11,438 nucleotides of DNA from Mycobacterium sp. (GTDB lineage: Bacteria; Actinomycetota; Actinomycetes; Mycobacteriales; Mycobacteriaceae): positions 797 to 12,234 of the forward strand of contig JAQTVU010000007.1 in the NCBI GenBank assembly GCA_028706695.1, in the 5' to 3' direction. Made by a program: the position numbers and the translations under genes. Each line of letters starts with the position of its first letter. The first letter of the stretch is position 1. Under the pieces are notes generated by a model that was not told the DNA's origin, ran no database searches, and worked only from the letters and a program-made list of their open reading frames with translations. This document shows positions 1-6,174 of this stretch, in pieces.

Positions 1-641
1 GGTGGGACGTCGCGCTGGAGTACTGGCAGCGGCTGCACACCGATCCCGGCGCCGTCTTCGACGCCGAGGTCCACCTCGACGCAACGTCGTTGAGCCCGTT
101 CGTCACGTGGGGAACCAACCCGGGGCAGGGGGTGCCGCTGGGCGGCGCCGTGCCGGACCCGGAGCTGATGACCGACGAGGCCGAACGGCGAGCCGCCGAG
201 AAAGCATTGGCCTACATGGACCTTCGGCCCGGAACGCCGATGCGCGACATCGCCGTCGACACGGTGTTCGTCGGCTCTTGTACCAACGGTCGTATCGAGG
301 ATCTGCGGGCCGTGGCCGACGTGTTGCGTGACCGCAAAGTCGCGCAGGGGGTGCGGATGCTGATCGTGCCGGGTTCCATGCGGGTGCGCGCGCAAGCCCA
401 AGCCGAAGGGCTCGACGAGATTTTCGCCGCAGCCGGCGCCGACTGGCGGTATGCCGGCTGTTCGATGTGCCTGGGGATGAACCCGGATCAGCTCGCCCCC
501 GGAGAGCGGTGCGCCGCGACGTCCAACCGCAACTTCGAAGGGCGGCAGGGAAAAGGCGGGCGCACCCACCTGGTGTCGCCGGCCGTGGCGGCCGCGACCG
601 CGGTGCGCGGAAAACTGACCGCTCCGGCGGACCTGAACTGA
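1..641 (+). CDS. leuC: 3-isopropylmalate dehydratase large subunit, LeuC (3' part, 5' end outside window)
   Basis: This is the C-terminal part (about 212 codons) of the aconitase-family large subunit of isopropylmalate isomerase, which interconverts 2- and 3-isopropylmalate in leucine synthesis. The reading frame is open from base 3, so bases 1-2 end an upstream codon. Three cysteines expected to bind the [4Fe-4S] cluster are visible: one in VGSCTNGR (Cys codon 279-281) and two in the GCSMCLGMNPD segment (Cys codons 459-461 and 468-470). The NFEGRQGKGGRTHLVSP segment near the C-terminus is also typical of LeuC. The gene ends with TGA, and leuD follows after 16 bp on the same strand, so the two subunits are very probably co-transcribed. 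Start codon, promoter and N-terminal half cannot be judged here. Confidence 0.97.
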   Translation, partial: WDVALEYWQRLHTDPGAVFDAEVHLDATSLSPFVTWGTNPGQGVPLGGAVPDPELMTDEAERRAAEKALAYMDLRPGTPMRDIAVDTVFVGSCTNGRIEDLRAVADVLRDRKVAQGVRMLIVPGSMRVRAQAQAEGLDEIFAAAGADWRYAGCSMCLGMNPDQLAPGERCAATSNRNFEGRQGKGGRTHLVSPAVAAATAVRGKLTAPADLN

Positions 642-657
642 CGACAAGGGGAAGAGC

Positions 658-1284
658 ATGGAAGCATTTCGCGCCCACACCGGCATCGGCGTGCCCCTGC
701 GCCGGTCCAATGTCGACACCGACCAGATCATTCCGGCGGTGTTTCTGAAGCGTGTCACCCGAACCGGTTTCGAGGACGGATTGTTCGCGAACTGGCGCTC
801 AGATCCGTCATTTGTGCTCAACCTCAGCCCTTTCGATCGGGGCTCAGTGCTGGTCGCCGGGCCGGATTTCGGGACCGGGTCGTCGCGTGAGCATGCCGTC
901 TGGGCACTCATGGACTACGGGTTCCGGGTGGTCATCTCGTCCCGCTTCGGTGACATATTTCGGGGGAACGCCGGCAAGGCGGGGCTGCTGGCGGCCGAAG
1001 TTTCTCAAGACGGTGTGGAACTTCTTTGGAAGCTGATCGAGCAGAGCCCGGGCTTTGAAATCACTGTCAATCTTCAAGATCGAAATGTCACCGCTGGAAC
1101 GGTGGTGTTGCCGTTCAAGATTGACGATCACACCGCCTGGCGGCTGCTCGAAGGGCTCGACGATATAGCCCTTACGCTGCGCAAACTCGACGAAATCGAG
1201 GCTTTCGAAGCGGTAAACCCGCAATGGAAGCCGCGCACTGTGCCGACTCCTGAAGGGGCCACGGCGACTGAATTCGGGTCCTGA
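658..1284 (+). CDS. leuD: 3-isopropylmalate dehydratase small subunit, LeuD
   Basis: This 208-residue protein is the swivel-domain small subunit that pairs with LeuC to isomerise isopropylmalate in the leucine pathway. Hallmarks are NVDTDQIIPA (residues 18-27), GPDFGTGSSREHAVWAL (68-84), which carries the Gly/Ser-rich substrate-binding loop, and SSRFGDIFRGNAGKAGLL (94-111). The ATG at 658 is preceded by a purine-rich AAGGGGAAG stretch (646-654), and the first residues MEAFRAHTGIGVPLRRSNVD fit the family N-terminus, so this start is secure. It lies 16 bp after leuC. The protein is slightly longer than the roughly 198 residues I recall for M. tuberculosis LeuD; the extra length appears to be a low-complexity C-terminal tail after about residue 195. 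Confidence 0.97.
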   Translation: MEAFRAHTGIGVPLRRSNVDTDQIIPAVFLKRVTRTGFEDGLFANWRSDPSFVLNLSPFDRGSVLVAGPDFGTGSSREHAVWALMDYGFRVVISSRFGDIFRGNAGKAGLLAAEVSQDGVELLWKLIEQSPGFEITVNLQDRNVTAGTVVLPFKIDDHTAWRLLEGLDDIALTLRKLDEIEAFEAVNPQWKPRTVPTPEGATATEFGS

Positions 1285-1307
1285 CCGCGGACGTCGCCGA
1301 GCCGATT

Positions 1308-1325
1308 CCGGGGTGTCACCACCGG
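1308..1325 (+). terminator. Possible weak hairpin downstream of leuD
   Basis: An imperfect hairpin starts 23 bp after the leuD stop. CCGG pairs with CCGG at the outer ends (1308-1311 with 1322-1325), and GGT pairs with ACC inside (1312-1314 with 1318-1320), with a bulged A at 1321. A second small hairpin, GCCGG-TCGC-CCGGC, lies at 1354-1367. Neither has a T-tract, which is common for mycobacterial terminators but also means either could be chance in GC-rich DNA. Confidence 0.2.
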
Positions 1326-1387
1326 TCAAGGGCGGCAAGCGGATTGCGGAAATGCCGGTCGCCCGGCCGTGAAATTGCGCGTGGCTC

Positions 1388-1417
1388 TTGGAAATTTGCT
1401 ACGCGAGGGTTTACCGT
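1388..1417 (+). promoter_or_regulatory. Candidate hupB promoter
   Basis: TTGGAA (1388-1393) and TACCGT (1412-1417) are separated by 18 bp. The second fits the mycobacterial TANNNT -10 pattern. Transcription would start near 1424 and give a leader of about 44 nt before the hupB ATG. The AT content here is higher than in flanking coding DNA. The 183-bp gap between leuD and hupB also argues for an independent hupB promoter. This is pattern matching only. Confidence 0.35.
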
Positions 1418-1467
1418 GTCCACTAGTCGGTTCAAAAAGCGAGGACCACTGGCTTCGGAGGGTTTGG

Positions 1468-2061
1468 ATGAACAAAGCAGAGCTCATTGACGTGCTCACC
1501 GAGAAAATGGGCTCGGACCGTCGGCAGGCCACCGCGGCCGTCGAGAATGTCGTCGACACAATTGTGCGTGCGGTGCACAGGGGCGACAGCGTCACCATTA
1601 CCGGGTTCGGTGTTTTCGAACAGCGCCGCCGCGCCGCCCGGGTGGCCCGTAACCCGCGCACCGGTGAGACGGTGAAGGTGAAGCCGACGTCGGTCCCGGC
1701 ATTCCGGCCCGGTGCCCAATTCAAGGCGGTTGTGTCTGGCGCGCAGCGCCTCCCGGCGGAGGGTCCCGCCGTGAAGCGCGGTGTCGCGGCGGCGAGTGCG
1801 GCCAGGAAGGCGGCGGCGAAGAAGGCCCCCGCCAAGAAGGCCGCGACCAGGGCCCCGGCCAAGAAGGCCGCGGCCAAGGCGACCGCCAAGAAGGCCCCGG
1901 CCAAGACCCCGGCCAAGAGGACCGCGACCAAGGCGACCGCCAAGAAGGCGACGACGGCCACCACCAAGGCTTCGCCACGCAAGGCTGCCGCCAAGACTCC
2001 CGCCAAGACTCCCGCCAAGGCTCCCGCCAAGAAGACGACCGCACGGCGCGGCCGTAAGTAG
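1468..2061 (+). CDS. hupB: DNA-binding protein HU with histone H1-like Lys/Ala-rich tail, HupB
   Basis: This 197-residue mycobacterial HU protein (HLP/MDP1 type) is an abundant nucleoid-compacting, DNA-bending protein. Residues 1 to about 90 are the canonical HU fold: MNKAELIDVL at the start, GDSVTITGFGVFE near residue 38, and the RNPRTGETVKVKPTSVPAFRPG DNA-binding arm region at roughly 60-80. From about residue 105 to the end lies a basic tail of PAKKA/AAKA/TPAK repeats ending in TARRGRK, resembling eukaryotic histone H1. The ATG at 1468 is chosen because GGAGG (1457-1461) sits 6 nt upstream and the protein begins exactly like known HU proteins; in-frame codons back to 1369 are non-coding leader. 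M. tuberculosis HupB is, as I recall, 214 residues, so the tail here is about 17 residues shorter. It converges on mutT1 with a 25-bp gap. Confidence 0.97.
   Translation: MNKAELIDVLTEKMGSDRRQATAAVENVVDTIVRAVHRGDSVTITGFGVFEQRRRAARVARNPRTGETVKVKPTSVPAFRPGAQFKAVVSGAQRLPAEGPAVKRGVAAASAARKAAAKKAPAKKAATRAPAKKAAAKATAKKAPAKTPAKRTATKATAKKATTATTKASPRKAAAKTPAKTPAKAPAKKTTARRGRK
1798..2038 (+). repeat. Degenerate Lys-Ala-Pro repeat tract in the hupB tail
   Basis: The tract encodes many short repeats of the type (A/T)PAKKA and ATAKKA, built on the DNA core GCCAAGAAGGC. Near its 3' end, three almost identical 12-bp units (CCAAGACTCCCG twice, then CCAAGGCTCCCG) run head to tail at 1991-2026 and encode TPAK-TPAK-APAK-type units. 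All units keep frame. Such tracts are prone to slippage and probably explain length differences in HupB between species. Confidence 0.8.
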
Positions 2062-2070
2062 TCGCCGCAG

Positions 2071-2085
2071 ACGCGACGTTCGCGT
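2071..2085. terminator. Short perfect hairpin between convergent hupB and mutT1
   Basis: ACGCGA (2071-2076) and TCGCGT (2080-2085) form a 6-bp perfect stem with a 3-nt loop. It begins 10 bp after the hupB stop and ends 2 bp from the mutT1 stop. Being symmetrical and lying between two converging genes, it could act as a small bidirectional terminator. There is no T-tract and the stem is short, so this is tentative. Confidence 0.35.
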
Positions 2086-2086
2086 G

Positions 2087-3019
2087 TCAGGCCCGGACGT
2101 TGGCGGCCAATGCCCCGCCGATGTAGTCGGCGGAGATCAGCCGGCCGGCCGCTAGCGACAGCACCCAGGTGCTGCCCTTGCGGTTGCCCGACCCGCCGGG
2201 TTTCAAGCCGTAGCGTGCGCACCACCAGGCGATCAGATCCGGAACCACCTCGCCCTGAGTGCAGATCACCGGCGTTCCCGGCTGCGCGGCGATCTGCAGC
2301 ACCCGCTGCCGGCCACGCTTGGCGTTCTTGGCGTAGGACTCCTCGGTCAGTGCCGGCTCATTGTGAACCGGCACCCCCAATTCGGCGGCAAGCGGTTCGA
2401 CGGTCTGATGGCAGCGGAGCCGGTCGGCCGCGTAGACGTCGGTGGCACCGAAGGCCATCAGCTGCCCGACCAGCGCCTCGGCCTGGGCGCGTCCGCGCTT
2501 GTCCAACGGCCGCAGCGCGTCGTTCCCTTCGAACCGGGATTTGCGGCCGGCCGTGCCGTGCCGGACCACCAGCACGGAATGGGTGTCCGCCGGCTCGGCT
2601 TCGAAGCGGCGCAGCACTTTCCGATCATGCGCATAGGTCAGCTCCGGCGCCGCGTCCGCGGTCGGCAGCCACACCAGCTCGTCCACCTCGTTGCCCGGTG
2701 TGAAATTGCCGCCGGTGCTGCGCGCCGCCCAGTAGTACACCTTTTTGACGCCCTGGACGATCGGATAACTCACCGATTGGAGCCGCCGGCCGAGGATGGC
2801 GCGATGACCGGTCTCCTCGAAAACCTCGCGGACGGCGGCCACCGGGGCCGTCTCACCGGGATCGACTTTGCCCTTGGGAAGCGACCAGTCGTCGTAACGG
2901 GGGCGGTGAATCACCGCGATCTCGACGCCCACGCCGGCGGTTCGCCACAATACCGCGCCCGCGGCGTACACGATCCGGCTCCCGGAGCGCCGAGCGGCGG
3001 GCGGGTTCTGGATCGGCAA
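2087..3019 (-). CDS. mutT1: 8-oxo-(d)GTP diphosphatase MutT1 (Nudix plus histidine-phosphatase-like domain)
   Basis: This 310-residue two-domain protein sanitises oxidised guanine nucleotides. The N-terminal Nudix domain (about residues 15-140) holds the Nudix box at 50-72: GKVDPGE, then REVFEETGH. The C-terminal half (about 148-310) is a histidine-phosphatase-like domain with VVRHGTAG (152-159), LDKRGRAQAEAL and AADRLRCHQT (197-206). As in the M. tuberculosis protein as I remember it, the segment where phosphatases usually carry the second histidine reads VICTQGEV. The start is a TTG at 3019, chosen because AGGAG lies 5 nt upstream (3029-3025) and the resulting MPIQN matches the mycobacterial N-terminus. 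It is about 7 residues shorter than M. tuberculosis MutT1 because two small loops are missing. It lies 103 bp downstream of ppk1 on the same strand, probably in one transcript. Confidence 0.95.
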   Translation of the reverse strand: MPIQNPPAARRSGSRIVYAAGAVLWRTAGVGVEIAVIHRPRYDDWSLPKGKVDPGETAPVAAVREVFEETGHRAILGRRLQSVSYPIVQGVKKVYYWAARSTGGNFTPGNEVDELVWLPTADAAPELTYAHDRKVLRRFEAEPADTHSVLVVRHGTAGRKSRFEGNDALRPLDKRGRAQAEALVGQLMAFGATDVYAADRLRCHQTVEPLAAELGVPVHNEPALTEESYAKNAKRGRQRVLQIAAQPGTPVICTQGEVVPDLIAWWCARYGLKPGGSGNRKGSTWVLSLAAGRLISADYIGGALAANVRA

Positions 3020-3103
3020 CTTCGCTCCTGCAGGTCAATTGGGCTCTGATCGTGCCTTTTCGGAGTCGCGCCCGATCGGCGGCCGTGCGCAGGAAGCTAC
3101 CAC

Positions 3104-3131
3104 ATGGCTCAGGCGCTATGGCTCAGGCGCT
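3104..3131. repeat. 14-bp perfect tandem duplication across the ppk1 stop codon
   Basis: ATGGCTCAGGCGCT occurs twice with no spacer (3104-3117 and 3118-3131). On the minus strand each copy contains GCGCCTGA, so the ppk1 stop TGA (3125-3123) is duplicated 14 nt further on in another frame. It looks like a recent slippage or microduplication event that left the protein end unaffected. Confidence 0.9.
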
Positions 3132-5318
3132 GCGATGCCGATCCATCAGCGATTCCTGGTAGTCGCGCACGATGCGGCCGTCCTGCGGCAGGGCGATCCA
3201 CTGCCCGTCGGTCCGCAGCTCCCAACACCGGGTGGACGGGTCGAGCGCGGATTTGAACAAGTCGTCCAGCCGCGCGGTCAGCCGCTTATCCTTGACCTGC
3301 GCCAGCACCTCGACGCGCCGGTCGAGATTGCGGTGCATCATGTCGGCGCTGCCGATCCAGAACTCGTCGATGTTGCGGAAATGGACGATTCGCGAGTGTT
3401 CCAGGAAGCGGCCGAGAATCGAGCGGACCACGATGTTCTCGGAGTAGCCCTCGGCGCCCGGGCGCAGTGCGCAGATGCCGCGCACCACGATCTCGACCCG
3501 CACGCCGGCCCGCGACGCCTGATACAGCGCATCGATGACCTGTTCGTCGACGAGCGCATTCATCTTCATCCGGATTCGCCCGTCGCCCCTTTCGCGATGT
3601 GCGGCGATCTCGCGCTCGACGCGTTCGACGATGCCCGTGCGAATGCCGTACGGGGCCACCAACAGGTTGCGGTAGGACAGTTTCCGGGAATAGCCGGTCA
3701 GCGAGTTGAACAGGTCGGTCAGGTCCGCGCCGATGTCCGGAGCGGCCGTGAGCAGGCCGACGTCCTCGTACAGCCGCGCGGTCTTGCTGTTGTAATTGCC
3801 GGTCCCCACATGGCAGTAGCGCCGAATCGCCGACCCTTCCCGGCGCACCACCAGACACGTCTTGCAGTGCGTCTTGAGGCCGACGAACCCATACGCCACA
3901 TGCACGCCCGCCTGCTCGAGTGCGCGTGCCCAGCGAATGTTGGCCTGCTCGTCGAAGCGCGCCTTGATCTCGACCAGTGCCACCACTTGTTTTCCGGCTT
4001 CGGCGGCGTCGATCAGCGCCCGGACGATCGGGGAGTCACCCGACGTGCGGTACAGCGTCTGTTTGATCGCCAGCACGTCGGGGTCCGCGGCGGCCTGTTC
4101 GATGAAGCGCTGCACGCTGGTGGAGAACGAGTCGTACGGATGATGTACCAGCACATCGCCTTCGCGCAGCGTCGCGAAGATGCTCTTCGGGGTCTCCCGG
4201 TCGGCGAAGGCCGGATGGGTGGCCGGCACGAATGCCCGGTCCTTGAGCGCCGGGCGATCGAGGCCGTAGATCTGCCACAACGCCGAGAGATCCAGCAGCC
4301 CCGGGACTTCGACGACGTCCCCGGGATCGACGTCGAGTTCACGCAGCAACAGCCCGAGCATGCTTTCGGTCATGTCGTCGGCGACCTCCAGCCGCACCGG
4401 CTTACCGAATCGCCGGCGCGCCAATTCCCGCTCCATCGCCTTCAACAGGTCTTCGTCGCGATCCTCGTCGACCTCGAAATCGGCGTTGCGGGTGATGCGG
4501 AACGCGTGATGCTCGACGATCTCCATGCCCGGGAAAAGCGCCGGAAGGAAGGCGGCGATCAACTCCTCCAGCGGCAGGTACCGCACCGCGGTCTGCGCCT
4601 CGATCCCGTCTGCGCCGGTGAGGCTTTCGAGCGCGACGAAGCGATCGACATTGTCGGGCACCTTGACACGGGCGAAGTGCTGGCCGCCGTCCTCGGGCTG
4701 CTTGACGGTGACGGCCAGGTTCAGGCTCAGCCCGCTGACGAACGGGAACGGGTGGGCCGGGTCCACGGCCAGCGGCGTCAGAACCGGGAACACCTGATCG
4801 TTGAAATATGTCGACAGTTGGTCCTGCTCAGCCTGATTCAACTCGGCCCAGGTGACCAGATGGATGCCCTCCTCGGCGAGCGCCGGCCGCACCGAGTCGA
4901 GGAACACCCGGGCGTGCCGGGTCGCGATCAGCTGGGTCTCCGCGCCGATCAGGTCCAGTTGCTCGCCCGGTGTGAGGCCGTCGGCGGACCGCACCGACAG
5001 ACCCATCTCGTCGCGGCGCTTGAGACCGGCCACCCGCACCATGTAGAACTCATCCAGGGTGGACGCGAAGATCGCCAGGAATTTGGCGCGCTCGAGCAGT
5101 GGCAACGAATTATCTGCGGCCAGCGCCAGGACGCGCGCGTTGAAGTCCAGCCAGCTCAGTTCCCGGTTCAGGTAACGGTCTTGGGGCAACTCGCCGCCGA
5201 GCGCGGCCGGGGTCGCCGCCGGCGGCGCTGACACGGCGGAGTCGCCTGGGTGCCACATGGCCTCGTTGGCCCGGGCTTGCGCTTCGATATCGGTCACCCA
5301 GAGATCATTCCTCATCAC
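3123..5318 (-). CDS. ppk: Polyphosphate kinase 1, Ppk
   Basis: This 731-residue PPK1 reversibly transfers the gamma-phosphate of ATP to inorganic polyphosphate. Domains in family order are the N-terminal helical domain opening at DRYLNRELSWLDFNARVL (47-64), a head domain (about 150-350), and two phospholipase-D-like catalytic domains. The autophosphorylated histidine should be H484 in GLKTHCK. H641 in FLEHSRI sits where the second essential histidine is expected. YCHVGTGNYN (501-510) and GSADMMHRNLDRRVEV (656-671) are further signatures. Translation can start at GTG 5318 or the adjacent ATG 5315; MMRND matches the mycobacterial N-terminus I recall. No classical Shine-Dalgarno is visible, and a strong hairpin abuts the start. 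The 78-bp gap after cofC suggests one transcript of cofC, ppk and mutT1. M. tuberculosis Ppk1 is about 742 residues, so this is near full length. Confidence 0.97.
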   Translation of the reverse strand: MMRNDLWVTDIEAQARANEAMWHPGDSAVSAPPAATPAALGGELPQDRYLNRELSWLDFNARVLALAADNSLPLLERAKFLAIFASTLDEFYMVRVAGLKRRDEMGLSVRSADGLTPGEQLDLIGAETQLIATRHARVFLDSVRPALAEEGIHLVTWAELNQAEQDQLSTYFNDQVFPVLTPLAVDPAHPFPFVSGLSLNLAVTVKQPEDGGQHFARVKVPDNVDRFVALESLTGADGIEAQTAVRYLPLEELIAAFLPALFPGMEIVEHHAFRITRNADFEVDEDRDEDLLKAMERELARRRFGKPVRLEVADDMTESMLGLLLRELDVDPGDVVEVPGLLDLSALWQIYGLDRPALKDRAFVPATHPAFADRETPKSIFATLREGDVLVHHPYDSFSTSVQRFIEQAAADPDVLAIKQTLYRTSGDSPIVRALIDAAEAGKQVVALVEIKARFDEQANIRWARALEQAGVHVAYGFVGLKTHCKTCLVVRREGSAIRRYCHVGTGNYNSKTARLYEDVGLLTAAPDIGADLTDLFNSLTGYSRKLSYRNLLVAPYGIRTGIVERVEREIAAHRERGDGRIRMKMNALVDEQVIDALYQASRAGVRVEIVVRGICALRPGAEGYSENIVVRSILGRFLEHSRIVHFRNIDEFWIGSADMMHRNLDRRVEVLAQVKDKRLTARLDDLFKSALDPSTRCWELRTDGQWIALPQDGRIVRDYQESLMDRHRSA

Positions 5319-5364
5319 CCCCGGTGCTGCCAGTGCCGGGAAGGCAGCAACGCGGCGTCCGGGG
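5319..5364 (-). promoter_or_regulatory. Bulged hairpin covering the ppk1 translation start region
   Basis: Reading the minus strand, CCCCGG (5364-5359) can pair with CCGGGG (5324-5319). Just inside, TGCTGCC (5349-5343) can pair with GGCAGCA (5331-5325). The 3' arms are contiguous, the 5' arms are separated by a 9-nt bulge, and the apical loop is 11 nt. The final G of the outer arm touches the GTG start codon at 5318, so the only G-rich bases that could serve as a ribosome site are inside the stem. It could sequester translation initiation or cause pausing after cofC. The structure is seen; the role is inferred. Confidence 0.5.
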
Positions 5365-5396
5365 TGAGTTCACGGCGCGGGCAGCAAGCGGTGCGG

Positions 5397-6056
5397 TCAG
5401 CGTTGGGCGATGGCGCGGGCGGTCGCGGCCCCGATCCCGAGGCGGTGGGCGGCCGCCAGGTCGGCGGGGGTGTCGACATCGCAGCGCAGGCCTGGCCACG
5501 CACCCGTCAGCTCGATCGCGCCCGAACGGCGGTGCCGCACGCACGAGTCCGGCCCGAACTGAGGGTCGAGCGCGGTCCCGAACGCGCACAGCGTGGAGGT
5601 TCCCGTCGCCAGCCGGTCGGCGACGAAGCTGCGCCGATGCCGGCGCGCCTCGGCGATCGCCTCGGCGAGCTCCTGCGTTTGCAGTGCTGGTAAATCCCCT
5701 TGCAGCACAACAAGGTTGGGAAACGATCCGGTCACCGCTGCGGCGGCGGCGTTGATCGCGTAGTTCAGCGGGTCGCCGTGGCCCCCGGGCGTCGGGTCGG
5801 CCAGCACATCGGCTCCCAGCCGGGCCGCCGCGGCGGCCGCGACCTCGTCGGGTGTGACCACGGTGATGGAGCCGAGTGCGTCGACGCGGGTCGCGGCGGT
5901 CAGCGTGTCCACCAACATGGCCAGCACCACGTTCTCGCGGGTCGGGGCCGAGAAGACCGGTGCCAGCCTGGTCTTGGCGGCGGCCAGCCGCTTGACGGCA
6001 ATGATCAGCGCCACGTCTCCGGGGCCACCCGCGCCGTGGCCACGTTTGCCCGTCAT
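5397..6056 (-). CDS. fbiD: Phosphoenolpyruvate guanylyltransferase, CofC/FbiD (coenzyme F420 synthesis)
   Basis: This 219-residue nucleotidyltransferase of the CofC family (Rv2983 orthologue) joins phosphoenolpyruvate and GTP to give the guanylated precursor that FbiA uses to make dehydro-F420-0. Seen in the sequence are the N-terminal nucleotide-binding segment VKRLAAAKTRLAP (21-33), the metal-binding LQGDLPAL (118-125), FGPDS (167-171) and DVDTPADL (193-200). ATG 6056 is preferred because AGGA lies 7 nt upstream. A GTG at 6080 would add 8 residues but has no better site. The start lies 118 bp from divergent gpsA, and ppk1 follows 78 bp downstream on the same strand. The low-complexity GKRGHGAGGPG stretch at residues 3-13 is probably disordered. 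Loss of this gene in M. tuberculosis gives resistance to F420-activated nitroimidazoles. Confidence 0.93.
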   Translation of the reverse strand: MTGKRGHGAGGPGDVALIIAVKRLAAAKTRLAPVFSAPTRENVVLAMLVDTLTAATRVDALGSITVVTPDEVAAAAAARLGADVLADPTPGGHGDPLNYAINAAAAAVTGSFPNLVVLQGDLPALQTQELAEAIAEARRHRRSFVADRLATGTSTLCAFGTALDPQFGPDSCVRHRRSGAIELTGAWPGLRCDVDTPADLAAAHRLGIGAATARAIAQR

Positions 6057-6086
6057 GAAGTCATCCTGCCAGCGCGGCACGCTCGC

Positions 6087-6116
6087 GTGACGCCCGTACC
6101 GTCGCTGTTCTACGGT
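6087..6116 (+). promoter_or_regulatory. Candidate gpsA promoter
   Basis: GTGACG (6087-6092) is followed after 18 bp by TACGGT (6111-6116), which fits the mycobacterial TANNNT -10 pattern. Transcription would start near 6123, about 52 nt before the gpsA ATG. The site lies in the 118-bp divergent region between cofC and gpsA, where promoters for both must reside. I could not pick out a convincing one for cofC. Confidence 0.35.
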
Positions 6117-6174
6117 TTAGCGGCCGCACAGGTGGGCCGACGAGAAGCGCCGATGAGAAACCCGGGGGTGGTAC

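Noticed and set aside
1326..2225. 299-codon minus-strand frame antisense to hupB with Ala/Leu/Val repeats
   Set aside because: The repeats are the reverse complement of the hupB Lys/Ala tail. The hydrophobic look comes from reading those codons backwards, and the frame also overlaps the mutT1 3' end.
3039..5231. 730-codon plus-strand open frame antisense to ppk1
   Set aside because: The minus strand encodes an unmistakable full-length polyphosphate kinase. Long antisense frames are typical in GC-rich DNA where stop codons are rare, and the translated product has no recognisable domain.
5325..5358. Plus-strand sequence CCAGTGCCGGGAAGGCAGCA resembling the SRP RNA tip
   Set aside because: It has a superficial likeness to the signal recognition particle RNA apical hairpin (GGAA loop with AGCAG). 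The exact AGG/AGCAG internal loop pattern is not met, the surrounding sequence is ppk1 coding, and mycobacterial ffs is expected elsewhere.
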